Shown here piece by piece: positions 27,436 to 35,988 of a stretch of DNA of 64,000 nt. Location of the stretch: contig NZ_JBHTJP010000032.1 of NCBI RefSeq assembly GCF_042676025.1, forward strand, positions 1,116,001 through 1,180,000, read 5' to 3'. The DNA comes from Salinimicrobium gaetbulicola. GTDB taxonomy: Bacteria > Bacteroidota > Bacteroidia > Flavobacteriales > Flavobacteriaceae. Below the pieces are notes generated by a model. That model saw only the letters and a list, made by a program, of their open reading frames with translations, did not search any database and was not told the origin of the DNA. Position numbers and translations under genes: made by a program. Positions within the stretch are counted from its first letter, which is position 1; every line of letters begins with the position of its first letter.

Positions 27436-27768
27436 CTACTTTTTCTTCAGGTCCATTTTATCTGCGAAATACTCGCAAAAATCTTTCATGGTATCTCTCA
27501 TTTTGTCATCCTGAGTAGCCCTGTAAAAAGTGTCGCTCATGGTAACCAGCGTTTGATGAAAGAACATTTTCATATCATCCAGCGGCATATCTTTGGTCCA
27601 CAGGTCTATCTTTAAAGTCTCTTTTTGTTGAGCATCCCACATGGAAAGCATCATAGCCTTGGCTTCCTGGTTTTCCACTCCCCCGTCTTCTGCACTCCAT
27701 TTCAACTCTTCAGGAACACGATTGTCATCCAGGGTCACATTGATGTTGATATTTGATTTTTTAGCCAT
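27436..27768 (-). CDS. gldC: Gliding motility protein GldC
   Basis: A 110-residue cytoplasmic protein of the GldC family, found in gliding and many non-gliding Flavobacteriia. Typical stretches are VPEELKWSAEDGGV, DLWTKDMPLDDMK and MKDFCEYFADK. GldC is described as supporting gliding, perhaps through GldB, but its biochemical function is not known. It overlaps gldB by one base; the two form a leftward pair. Confidence 0.9.
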   Translation of the reverse strand: MAKKSNININVTLDDNRVPEELKWSAEDGGVENQEAKAMMLSMWDAQQKETLKIDLWTKDMPLDDMKMFFHQTLVTMSDTFYRATQDDKMRDTMKDFCEYFADKMDLKKK

Positions 27769-28727
27769 TACTTACTTGGTTTATAATTTGAATTTTTAAA
27801 AAGGGTTTCCGCATCGGTCTTCATCATTTCCTGTACAGAAACTTCATTACGTTCCATATATTGTCTTACGATCTGCCAGCCTATATATTGCCCAAGTCTG
27901 TCCGGAGCCTCATTATCAAGTTCCAGGTAGAACTTTGAAAAAGGAGCCGGAAACAGGAATCGGGGGCCTAATTGGGTATCTGTTGAATATAGCAATTCTT
28001 TTTCAACAAAATACCGCCAGATCTGATCTTCATTCGCTTTCGCCCATTTTATCTCTTCAGAAGAATATCCCATTTTTTGAGCGTCTGAATTAAACGGAAT
28101 AAGAATATCCTTTAGATAAAGAATCTTTCCGAAGTAGATCATATTATTTAAGAAGGTCCTTGAATTCGGACTTTCCAATTTTGTTTCAGCGAAAGCTCCT
28201 GCCACATCCGAAATAATTTGGTCTTTCCGGAAGTTCTTCCTTATGAAATCCTGCACTCCTATATACAGCGGATTTTCAGGCCCCAAATAGGTGTCCAGGG
28301 AAATTAACAAGATTTCATCGGTCCACACTATCTTATTTCTGTAATCCACATCTGAAGTTAAGGTCACAACCTTCGGAAGGGAAGCATCGGGGAAATAATA
28401 AGCGATGTGTTGATAAAGCCTTTCCAGGCCTTCTTTCGTATCTTCCAGTTCTGGAAATTCTGCAGACACAGCCTCGTTTAATTCCAACTGTATGGTATCA
28501 TTCATTTTTTGCACCCAGACAGAATCAGGGAATTGCTTCGGAAATAAATAGGAAAAATCTGCTTTTAGGGTCGGCAAACTGTCGGCAGTTGCATGAGCAA
28601 ACCGTTGATCAAAACGTTCCATCTCTACCTCCACCGGGATCTTTGAGATCTCTTCCTCTCTTTTATCTTCCTCAGAACATCCCAAAGTCAATAAAAAAAG
28701 GCAGCAAACAATAATTTTTCTTAGCAT
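27768..28727 (-). CDS. gldB: Gliding motility lipoprotein GldB
   Basis: A 319-residue lipoprotein: hydrophobic signal and lipobox LTLGC with the lipidated Cys at residue 17, followed by SEEDK. The mature part shows the GldB pattern with FSYLFPKQFPDSVW, DTYLGPENPLY and RLGQYIGWQIVRQYMERN. GldB is required for gliding in Flavobacterium johnsoniae; the mechanism is unresolved. Upstream of gldC and divergent from nadE. Homologues also occur in non-gliding relatives, so motility of this strain is not proved. Confidence 0.9.
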   Translation of the reverse strand: MLRKIIVCCLFLLTLGCSEEDKREEEISKIPVEVEMERFDQRFAHATADSLPTLKADFSYLFPKQFPDSVWVQKMNDTIQLELNEAVSAEFPELEDTKEGLERLYQHIAYYFPDASLPKVVTLTSDVDYRNKIVWTDEILLISLDTYLGPENPLYIGVQDFIRKNFRKDQIISDVAGAFAETKLESPNSRTFLNNMIYFGKILYLKDILIPFNSDAQKMGYSSEEIKWAKANEDQIWRYFVEKELLYSTDTQLGPRFLFPAPFSKFYLELDNEAPDRLGQYIGWQIVRQYMERNEVSVQEMMKTDAETLFKNSNYKPSK

Positions 28728-28784
28728 TAACTCAAATTATGAAGGGTTTAACGAAGGAGGCTTTAAATAATCAGACTGAAAGTC

Positions 28785-28792
28785 TATTTTTG
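28785..28792 (+). promoter_or_regulatory. -7 promoter element of nadE
   Basis: TATTTTTG fits TAnnTTTG and lies 39 bases before the ATG of nadE; a -33 box is not obvious. Confidence 0.45.
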
Positions 28793-28831
28793 TTAACAAA
28801 GATATTATTTCCAGCTTAAAAAGCCCAACTT

Positions 28832-29623
28832 ATGCAAACCGAAAAAGTCAGAGCTCACATCGTGAACTGGTTAAAAGATTATGTGACAAATTCCAGAACG
28901 AAAGGCTTTGTTGTAGGTGTTAGTGGCGGAGTGGATTCTGCAGTAGTTTCCACACTTTGCGCCCAAACCGGCTTACCTACTCTATGTGTTGAAATGCCAA
29001 TCCACCAATCACAAGATCAGGTTGCCAGGGCCCAGAAACATATAAAAGCCCTAAAAAAGACACATGCTAACGTAACCGATATACAAGTAGATCTCACTCA
29101 GGTATTTGAACAATTTAGAAGTGCAGTTCCACATGTAAAAGAAGACAGCCCTACACTTCACCTTTCACTAGCTAATACCAGAGCCAGGTTTCGCATGTCT
29201 ACCCTTTATTATTTTGCCGGGATGCACAATTTTCTTGTGGCAGGCACAGGGAACAAAGTCGAGGATTTTGGCGTGGGGTTCTATACAAAATATGGAGATG
29301 GAGGTGTTGACCTTAGCCCGATTGCCGATCTTATGAAGAGTGAGGTTTACAACCTGGCAAGAGAAATGGATGTTATAGACGAGATCGTTCAGGCTGCCCC
29401 AACAGACGGCTTATTTGGCGACAGTCGAAGTGATGAAGACCAGATTGGAGCATCCTATGATGAACTGGAATGGGCAATGAAACAAGTTGAAAAAGGAAAA
29501 ACAGAAGAGGACTTTGAAGGCCGTGACAAAGAGGTTTTCAGGATCTACACCAGCAGGCACAAGGCGAACAAACATAAAATGGTTCCTATTCCTGTTTGCG
29601 AGATTCCTCTTCATCTAAAATAA
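28832..29623 (+). CDS. nadE: NH3-dependent NAD+ synthetase
   Basis: Amidates deamido-NAD with ATP and ammonia, the last step of NAD synthesis. The PP-loop SGGVDSAVVS is at about residues 30-40; GTGNKVEDFGVGF and DLSPIADLMKSEVY follow, all typical. 263 residues, with no glutaminase domain, hence the ammonia-dependent form. Single gene with its own promoter. Confidence 0.96.
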   Translation: MQTEKVRAHIVNWLKDYVTNSRTKGFVVGVSGGVDSAVVSTLCAQTGLPTLCVEMPIHQSQDQVARAQKHIKALKKTHANVTDIQVDLTQVFEQFRSAVPHVKEDSPTLHLSLANTRARFRMSTLYYFAGMHNFLVAGTGNKVEDFGVGFYTKYGDGGVDLSPIADLMKSEVYNLAREMDVIDEIVQAAPTDGLFGDSRSDEDQIGASYDELEWAMKQVEKGKTEEDFEGRDKEVFRIYTSRHKANKHKMVPIPVCEIPLHLK

Positions 29624-29760
29624 CGGTACTTTATCGAATAAATTGGTGGGTGAAAAAATAAGGGTTTAACTTAGATTGACCTCCAGTTTATTCTTTTGAT
29701 ACTAATAATCAGAATTTTACAAGACTAACACAATGTAACTTTTGTGCTAAAATTCAAACA

Positions 29761-30399
29761 ATGACAAAAATTCTAATTGCAGACCACCACCCTATTACCA
29801 GAATGGGAATTTCTTCACTACTGGAGAAAGAAGGGATTTATGAGGTTGTAGGAAAAGTGACGAATGGAAAAGATCTTTTCAAATCATTGAGGGCAAAAAG
29901 TCCGGATGTATTGATTATGGAGATTGACCTTCCTGAAATAAATGGAATTACCGCTTTACGAACTATAAAATCTGAACACCCGGGAACAAAGATCCTTATC
30001 TTGAGTTGCCATCCTGAAGAAATGTATGCCCTGAACGCCATTAAGGCTGGAGCAGCAGCTTATCTTTCTAAAACAGCATCTACAGACACTTTACGTGACG
30101 CTGTTCACCAGGTAGCTCGTGGGGGAATTTATCTTAATAAAGAGATAAGCGATAAGATCAATACCGGTTCTTCCAGGTCTAATAACCTCGTATCGCGTTA
30201 CAAAAAGCTTTCTACCAGAGAAATTGAAGTTCTTAACCTGCTTTCTACCGGGAAAAGAAACAAAGATATCGCTGAAGCTCTTGATATCAATGAGAAGACG
30301 GTTAGCACCTATAAAACACGCCTTCTTAAAAAACTTAGGGTAGACAACCTGGCAGACCTAATTAATCAAAGTCGCTTACTGCAACTTAGGTCTACATAA
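29761..30399 (+). CDS. NarL/LuxR-family response regulator with Glu at the phosphoacceptor site
   Basis: 212 residues: receiver (about 1-120) and LuxR-type helix-turn-helix (about 145-210, LSTREIEVLNLLSTGKRNKDIA). The position of the phosphorylated Asp is Glu54 in VLIMEIDLPEING, and the acidic pocket reads ADHH rather than xDDH; the conserved Lys in YLSKTAS is kept. Asp-to-Glu at this site often mimics the phosphorylated state, so the protein may be constitutively active or respond otherwise (inference). No sensor kinase is adjacent. Its end overlaps the convergent dnaG end by 8 bases. Confidence 0.92.
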   Translation: MTKILIADHHPITRMGISSLLEKEGIYEVVGKVTNGKDLFKSLRAKSPDVLIMEIDLPEINGITALRTIKSEHPGTKILILSCHPEEMYALNAIKAGAAAYLSKTASTDTLRDAVHQVARGGIYLNKEISDKINTGSSRSNNLVSRYKKLSTREIEVLNLLSTGKRNKDIAEALDINEKTVSTYKTRLLKKLRVDNLADLINQSRLLQLRST

Positions 30400-32347
30400 C
30401 CCGGTTAAGCTTATTTGAAAGTACTTTTTTAAGAGTCAGGTAATCCATGATATCCTGAAGGATTTCTTGTGAATCTTCAGGACTGGCTTCTTTTACCTGG
30501 TTATTAAGCTCGTTGATCTTTTGGTTGACCAGGTAGCGCCTTAGAGAAAGAATGGTTTCACTTACCAGCCTGGCAATACCTTCTTTTTTCTGCTTGACAA
30601 AGATCTCCATTCGTTCCCAATCGTGTAGAACATACTGCTCCTCTTCCATGAGAATATTGGTCACTTCGGAAGCGTTTTCCACCGGCATCTCATTGATGAA
30701 GGTTTCTAAAGAGAATTTTTCATTCTCTGTATATTTGCTGATCACCTGTTGATATATCTTCTGAAAGTTCTCATTTGCAAAAGCAACTTCGTCCTCCTGA
30801 AGATCCAAAAATACCTTTTCATACACCTTTGCACGCTGCATTTCCGGTTCCAGCTCCATCTCCCCCTTATCGTCCACTTTAAGAACAAGGTCTTCAAAAT
30901 CTTCTTCTACAGAACCATATAGCAACAACAAGCTTATAATGGTCTTCTCCAGAACATAGAGTTCATTTACCCTCTTTTTAGGAGTCTCCTCATCTCTTAC
31001 AACTTCAAAAGATTTGTTTTTTTGCGGAGCCTGTTTAGAGGTTTTTCCACCTCCAGAAAGCTGCGCCAGGGTTCTGAAGATCACATCTTCAGAAATATCC
31101 ATGATCCTGGATGTTTCCTGAACATAAACCTCCTGCTGAATGGAATCTGGTATCTTGGAGATACTGCTTACCATGTCACGAATAAGGGAGGCTTTCTTAA
31201 CAGGATCATTCTGGGCTTCCTCCATGAGAAGGGAAGCCTTATAATTTATAAAGTCCTTGGAATTATCCTTCAGATACTGCCTGATCTCTTCTTCAGTATT
31301 CTTTTTAGCGAAACTATCCGGATCTTCTCCTTCCGGAAACGCGCAAACCTTCACGTTCATGCCCTGTTCCAGGATAAGGTCCACTCCTCGCATAGAAGCC
31401 CTTTGCCCGGCCGCATCGCTGTCAAACAGCACCGTAATATTTTTGGTCAACCTGTTGATCAACCTAATTTGTTCAGGTGTCAATGCCGTTCCCGAAGAAG
31501 AAACCACATTCTCGATCCCCGACTGGTTGAACTGGATCACATCTGTATAACCTTCCACAAGGAAACAATTGTCTTCCTTGGCTATGGCCTGTTTGGCATG
31601 ATAAATTCCGTAAAGGACCTTACTTTTATGATAGATCTCACTTTCAGGGCTGTTCAGGTATTTGGCCGCTTTCTTGTCATTGGTAAGTATCCTTCCTCCG
31701 AAACCCAACACCCTTCCGGACATGGACTGGATAGGGAACATTACCCTTCCCTTAAAACGGTCGAACTGTTTTTCACCTTTTACAATGGTGAGTCCGGTCT
31801 TTTCAAGATAATCGAGTTTATATCCTTTACGAATGGCTTCCGAAGTGAAAGCATCCCATTCATCCAGGCAATAACCTAATCCGAATTTTTCGATGGTCTC
31901 ATCTGTAAAGCCTCTTTCTTTAAAATAGCTTAACCCGATGGCCTTCCCCAGCTCTGTCTTTAAAAGGTTATTCTGAAAGTATTTCGCGGCAAATTCAGAG
32001 ACCAGGTACATGCTCTCACGCTCATCTGCCTGCTCCTTCTGCTCCTGACTCTGCTCGGTTTCCTCTACCTCGATATTGTATTTTTTAGCCAGGTATTTTA
32101 TGGCTTCAGGATAGGTGAAATGTTCATGCTCCATCAAAAAAGCAACCACATTCCCGCCCTTTCCGCTGGAAAAATCCTTCCAGATCTGTTTTACCGGCGA
32201 GACCATAAAACTGGGCGTGCGCTCATCACTAAAAGGACTTAAACCTTTGTAGTTACTACCCGATTTTTTAAGATTTACGAAATCACCCAACACTTCCTCT
32301 ACTCGGGAAGCTTCAAAAACTCGGTCTATGGTACTTTTTGAGATCAA
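30392..32347 (-). CDS. dnaG: DNA primase without zinc ligands
   Basis: Makes RNA primers for replication. Order: N-terminal zinc-ribbon-like domain (1-100), TOPRIM/catalytic core with VEGYTDVIQ and FDSDAAGQRA (about 150-370), and a C-terminal DnaB-interacting region to 651. The core is intact. In the N-terminal domain the four usual metal ligands are replaced: Ser37 and Ser40 in GLSPFSDE and Asp58 and Ser61 in WKDFSSGKGG, where a typical primase has Cys, His, Cys and Cys. The fold appears preserved because surrounding residues are conserved. I believe such zinc-less primases are common in Flavobacteriia, but this is from memory. Confidence 0.96.
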   Translation of the reverse strand: MISKSTIDRVFEASRVEEVLGDFVNLKKSGSNYKGLSPFSDERTPSFMVSPVKQIWKDFSSGKGGNVVAFLMEHEHFTYPEAIKYLAKKYNIEVEETEQSQEQKEQADERESMYLVSEFAAKYFQNNLLKTELGKAIGLSYFKERGFTDETIEKFGLGYCLDEWDAFTSEAIRKGYKLDYLEKTGLTIVKGEKQFDRFKGRVMFPIQSMSGRVLGFGGRILTNDKKAAKYLNSPESEIYHKSKVLYGIYHAKQAIAKEDNCFLVEGYTDVIQFNQSGIENVVSSSGTALTPEQIRLINRLTKNITVLFDSDAAGQRASMRGVDLILEQGMNVKVCAFPEGEDPDSFAKKNTEEEIRQYLKDNSKDFINYKASLLMEEAQNDPVKKASLIRDMVSSISKIPDSIQQEVYVQETSRIMDISEDVIFRTLAQLSGGGKTSKQAPQKNKSFEVVRDEETPKKRVNELYVLEKTIISLLLLYGSVEEDFEDLVLKVDDKGEMELEPEMQRAKVYEKVFLDLQEDEVAFANENFQKIYQQVISKYTENEKFSLETFINEMPVENASEVTNILMEEEQYVLHDWERMEIFVKQKKEGIARLVSETILSLRRYLVNQKINELNNQVKEASPEDSQEILQDIMDYLTLKKVLSNKLNRVM

Positions 32348-32385
32348 AATTAAGTCTGCGGAAATTTTTTCAAATGTAAGTATAT

Positions 32386-32422
32386 AAAATAAAAGAAAAA
32401 GGCTTCCAACATAGGAAACCTT
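32386..32422 (-). terminator. Intrinsic terminator behind the outer-membrane protein gene
   Basis: On the minus strand AAGGTTTCC/GGAAGCCTT (one G-T pair) with a short loop runs into TTTTTCTTTTATTTT. It separates the sigma/anti-sigma/OMP group from dnaG. Confidence 0.75.
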
Positions 32423-32448
32423 TCTTATAACTAATTCAAATTAAACTG

Positions 32449-33465
32449 CTAATTCATATCAAATCGTAAACCCACAGATATATTTCGAAGTTCTGGATTT
32501 GGATCTTTAAAAATTGGATTGAGGTCATACTTCACATACAGGGCGGTTGCCCCCCAACCCAGGTATCCGCTTAATCCATAAACAAAATCATTGGTATTGA
32601 AATCATTTTTCAATTTCCGCTTCACCTTTTCACCATCTTCCTCATACTTTAGCTTCTGGCGCTCCCCAATGTTGAATCCGGCAAAACCACCAAGTCCTAC
32701 TTTGAGTTTTTTACGAGTTGAATACCAAACGCTCCTTTCAGACTCGATCTTAGTAGATGGTCCGAATTCAAAATGAAACGGGAATACCAGATTATCCACT
32801 CTAAACTTCGATTTATCAAGCTCCAGCGGGTACACTTCCAACTCGGTAAGATCGCCGTTCTCGACAAAATACCTGTTATCGGTTGGTTTTAATCCGTTAA
32901 ACTGGAAAGAGAAACCATACCGCACTCTCAGCCAGTTGGAGTTCTCAAAAACCCGTGTTCTCCAGGCCACTCCCAGTTCAAAGAACCGGCTTCCTCCCAC
33001 TTTAAAATCAGAGTCATTCAAGCCCTGCCCTTCTAAAAGGGCATTATTGAACCCTACTGCCATTACCAGGTGCGTACTGGTCCGGCTGTATCTGTATTTA
33101 TGGAACCACCTGTCATGATCTTCATCCATCTCTTCCTCGTCCCAGCCCATGTCGTCATTTTCCCTCTTCAAAAGCGCGATTTGGTTGTCAATGATCCCAA
33201 CACGGTTTCGAATGTTCAAAGCATGTTTCTTTGCAGCTTCACTTTTCAGTTCTTCGGCTTCCTCCCAATCGATCTCTTTATTTTCAAGGCGGGCATTGAT
33301 CTTTTCCACTTCTCGCTTCAGGGCTTCTTTTTCTTCGGAAATGATCTCCTCTTTTTGCTTTTCAAGCTGTTTGATCTTTTCGGAAGTATCCTGCTCTTGG
33401 GCACTTACCGGGTTAACCGTAAATCCTATTAGCAGGAGCGTCAAATAAAAAGTAACTTTTTTCAT
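32449..33465 (-). CDS. Outer-membrane beta-barrel protein with N-terminal coiled coil
   Basis: I recognise no named family. 338 residues: signal peptide ending near AQEQ (about residue 23), a Lys/Glu-rich coiled coil (about 28-100), then alternating hydrophobic and aromatic strands typical of a small barrel, e.g. LRVRYGFSFQFNGL and YGLSGYLGWGATALYVKYDL, ending in VGLRFDMN, close to the usual terminal-strand pattern. The coiled coil could span the periplasm or bind peptidoglycan (inference). It lies 73 bases after the anti-sigma-like gene and is probably part of the same regulon. Confidence 0.75.
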   Translation of the reverse strand: MKKVTFYLTLLLIGFTVNPVSAQEQDTSEKIKQLEKQKEEIISEEKEALKREVEKINARLENKEIDWEEAEELKSEAAKKHALNIRNRVGIIDNQIALLKRENDDMGWDEEEMDEDHDRWFHKYRYSRTSTHLVMAVGFNNALLEGQGLNDSDFKVGGSRFFELGVAWRTRVFENSNWLRVRYGFSFQFNGLKPTDNRYFVENGDLTELEVYPLELDKSKFRVDNLVFPFHFEFGPSTKIESERSVWYSTRKKLKVGLGGFAGFNIGERQKLKYEEDGEKVKRKLKNDFNTNDFVYGLSGYLGWGATALYVKYDLNPIFKDPNPELRNISVGLRFDMN

Positions 33466-33538
33466 GATAAATTGTTTTTAGAACATCCCGGCCCCTCCCG
33501 AAAGAGGAGTTGAATGCATTTTGATGATTGATGATATA

Positions 33539-34237
33539 TTAATTTCGATTTGCCACGGCAGTCTTCGCTTTTGAATAACCGTCTTTTAGCACTTCAAAAA
33601 CTTTCTGCCTGAAATTCAATTCCAACTCATGTTCAACCTCATTAAGAAGCTCCCCGGCAGACACGGTTTGCACCTCATAAGCCGGATCGTTTTCAATCTC
33701 TGAACTGGCCACCAGCAATAAGGCTTCCACTTCAGAATCGATGGAATATTGAGAAGAAGCGTCCATAAAGCTAGCTTCTTCATCTGCAGAAACAACGGGA
33801 ACTTCAATTTTCACATCCTGTAATTCAGTTACTGAAGCTATTCTTTCAGAAGGTTTTATGAAAGATTCCTGGATGTTAGATTTCATTTTCTTCGGATGCT
33901 CATCCTTTTCATTATTTTTGACAAGAGCCGAAGTTTCGGTTAGTGATTTCGTAAGTTCTTTTTGAGTTTCTTCAGAAGCATTCTCTTTTAGAATTGTAGG
34001 CTTCTGAGAATCTACCACTTCGGGAGTTATTTCTACCGGGGAGTTAAATAGCGTTCCCAGCATAAAGAATACTACTGCAACGGCGGCTACTAAAGTTACC
34101 CACCAGATCTTCGACCGGGATGGTTCCTCCCGGTGATTCAGTCGTCCCTGGAGTTTTTCCCAGCTGCCTTCAGAAGGTTTGATCTCCCTCTTTTGCAACT
34201 GCTCTTTAATATGTTCTTCAAATTTTACCGGTTCCAT
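33539..34237 (-). CDS. Putative membrane anti-sigma factor
   Basis: 232 residues: a cytoplasmic N-terminal part of about 45 residues (EHIKEQLQKREIKPSEGSW), one membrane helix (WWVTLVAAVAVVFFMLGTLF), and an acidic Ser/Glu-rich extracytoplasmic region. There is no zinc-finger HxxxCxxC motif, so it is not the ZAS type; the call rests on topology and on the 20-base overlap with the ECF sigma gene upstream. Inference: it holds the sigma factor at the membrane and releases it on an envelope signal. Confidence 0.7.
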   Translation of the reverse strand: MEPVKFEEHIKEQLQKREIKPSEGSWEKLQGRLNHREEPSRSKIWWVTLVAAVAVVFFMLGTLFNSPVEITPEVVDSQKPTILKENASEETQKELTKSLTETSALVKNNEKDEHPKKMKSNIQESFIKPSERIASVTELQDVKIEVPVVSADEEASFMDASSQYSIDSEVEALLLVASSEIENDPAYEVQTVSAGELLNEVEHELELNFRQKVFEVLKDGYSKAKTAVANRN

Positions 34238-34781
34238 AACCTGTATTTTCTTGTTTTAATTTTTCCTGCAACATCTTCCTGGCTTTAAAAAGCTGGGATT
34301 TTGAAGTCCCTTCAGAAATGTTGAGCATCTGGGATATTTCTGAATGTTTATACCCGTCAACGCAATACATCAAAAAGACCATTTTATACCCTTCAGGAAG
34401 GCTGTCGATCATGCTCTGTATGTGAGCCACGTTCAAATCCGAAGTTATAGAATCAACACTTTCAGTATCTTCAAGATCTTCTTGCGTGAATTCAATCTTT
34501 TTAAGTGTTCTCAAAAATGAGATCGACTCGCGTATCATGATCCTACGCATCCAGCCTTCAAAGCTCCCTTCATTTTTAAAATCGCATAAATGAGTGAATA
34601 CCTTGAAAAAGCCATTTAGCATCACTTCTTCGGCATGATGAAGGTCCTTTACATATTGCCGGCAAATACTAAGCATCTTCCCTGAATGCCGCTCAAAGAT
34701 CTTCTGCTGTGCTTCCCGGTTGCCCCTGGCTGCACGCTTAATGATTTGAGATTGGTTATTAAAGAGTTGAATTACTTTCAC
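34218..34781 (-). CDS. ECF-type RNA polymerase sigma factor
   Basis: Sigma-70 family extracytoplasmic-function factor of about 187 residues. Region 2 contains AQQKIFERHSGKMLSICRQYVKD and GWMRRIMIRESIS; region 4 contains LPEGYKMVFLMYCVDGYKHSE with SEISQMLNISEGTSKSQL as its helix-turn-helix. I choose GTG at 34779-34781 (VKVIQLFNN); a TTG two codons upstream at 34787 is also in frame but less likely. It overlaps the anti-sigma-like gene by 20 bases. Target genes probably include the OMP downstream. Confidence 0.9.
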   Translation of the reverse strand: MKVIQLFNNQSQIIKRAARGNREAQQKIFERHSGKMLSICRQYVKDLHHAEEVMLNGFFKVFTHLCDFKNEGSFEGWMRRIMIRESISFLRTLKKIEFTQEDLEDTESVDSITSDLNVAHIQSMIDSLPEGYKMVFLMYCVDGYKHSEISQMLNISEGTSKSQLFKARKMLQEKLKQENTGYGTGKI

Positions 34782-34886
34782 CCGCAATAATTTAGATGGT
34801 CTTCTATTTACATAGACGACTTTAAATTACAAAAGGTTGCCTGACTTCAATTTCTTTTTGAAAAAAATATTGAAAAGCTATGGAAA

Positions 34887-34916
34887 GTGGACAGACGTTG
34901 GTGGACGGTGGACGGT
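34887..34916. repeat. Short degenerate GTGGACGGTGGAC repeat
   Basis: Imperfect copies of GTGGAC occur at 34887, 34901 and 34908 in the gap between the ECF sigma gene and the prenyl synthase gene. No function seen. Confidence 0.5.
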
Positions 34917-34947
34917 AAACGGAGAACTGAAAAATTGGAACCGAATT

Positions 34948-35925
34948 CTATTTCTTTCTTTCTATCACGTAATTCACCATTAAGATCAGTGAATCTTTGA
35001 AAGGGGATTCGGGATAATCCTCGAGCAATTCAAGCGCCCGCTGCTGAAAATCTTTCATTTTTGCGACCGCATATTCCAAACCTCCTTGATCTTTCACAAA
35101 AGCGATCACTTCGTTGACCCTTTTCTTGTCCTTGTTGTGGTTTTTCACAGAGTTGATCACCCAGGCTTTCTCCTTGTCAGATACTTTGTTCAGGACATAG
35201 ATCAACGGCAGGGTCATTTTTTGTTCCTTGATATCGATCCCGGTAGGTTTACCGATACTTTCATTTCCGTAATCGAAAAGGTCATCCTTGATCTGGAAAG
35301 CCATCCCGATCAACTCTCCAAAAAGTCTCATTTTCTCAACTTCTTTAGAATCAGGGCGAACAGATGCAGCACCAAGACTACAACAGGCTGCAATAAGGGT
35401 AGCAGTTTTTTGCCTGATGATCTCGTAATAAACTTCTTCGGTGATATCAAGGCGGCGGGCTTTTTCAATCTGTAATAGCTCTCCTTCGCTCATTTCGCGA
35501 ACAGCCACTGAGATGATCTTCAAAAGATCAAAATCATTGTTATCAATTGAAAGAAGCAAGCCTTTTGACAGAAGGTAATCCCCTACCAATACTGCGATCT
35601 TATTCTTCCAAAGGGCATTGATGGAGAAGAAGCCACGACGGCGGTTGGAATCATCCACCACGTCATCGTGAACCAGTGTAGCCGTATGAATAAGCTCAAT
35701 TACTGAAGCTCCTCGATACGTACGCTCGTTCACTTTTCCATCAGATACCATTTTAGCAACAAGAAAAACGAACATAGGCCGCATCTGCTTCCCTTTTCGG
35801 TTAACGATAAAATGCGTGATTCGGTTTAAGAGAGCAACCTGTGAAGACATGGATTGCGTGAACTTCTTTTCAAAAAGTTCCATCTCTTGCTCTACCGGAA
35901 GTTTTATTTTCGAGATTATCTTCAT
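34948..35925 (-). CDS. Polyprenyl synthetase (trans-isoprenyl diphosphate synthase)
   Basis: Condenses isopentenyl diphosphate with allylic diphosphates to long prenyl chains, probably for the menaquinone side chain. First Asp-rich motif HDDVVDDSNRRRG (about residue 90) and second QIKDDLFDYG (about 215) are intact and bind the diphosphate-Mg. The 325-residue length matches octaprenyl/polyprenyl-type enzymes more than short FPP synthases. Chain length cannot be read securely. A single gene, 63 bases before rlmN's stop. Confidence 0.92.
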   Translation of the reverse strand: MKIISKIKLPVEQEMELFEKKFTQSMSSQVALLNRITHFIVNRKGKQMRPMFVFLVAKMVSDGKVNERTYRGASVIELIHTATLVHDDVVDDSNRRRGFFSINALWKNKIAVLVGDYLLSKGLLLSIDNNDFDLLKIISVAVREMSEGELLQIEKARRLDITEEVYYEIIRQKTATLIAACCSLGAASVRPDSKEVEKMRLFGELIGMAFQIKDDLFDYGNESIGKPTGIDIKEQKMTLPLIYVLNKVSDKEKAWVINSVKNHNKDKKRVNEVIAFVKDQGGLEYAVAKMKDFQQRALELLEDYPESPFKDSLILMVNYVIERKK

Positions 35926-35988
35926 TCGGGGAGCTAAGATAGTTAAATCATGTGGGATTTAACAGTTCACTTTTCCTGAAAATAAGGG

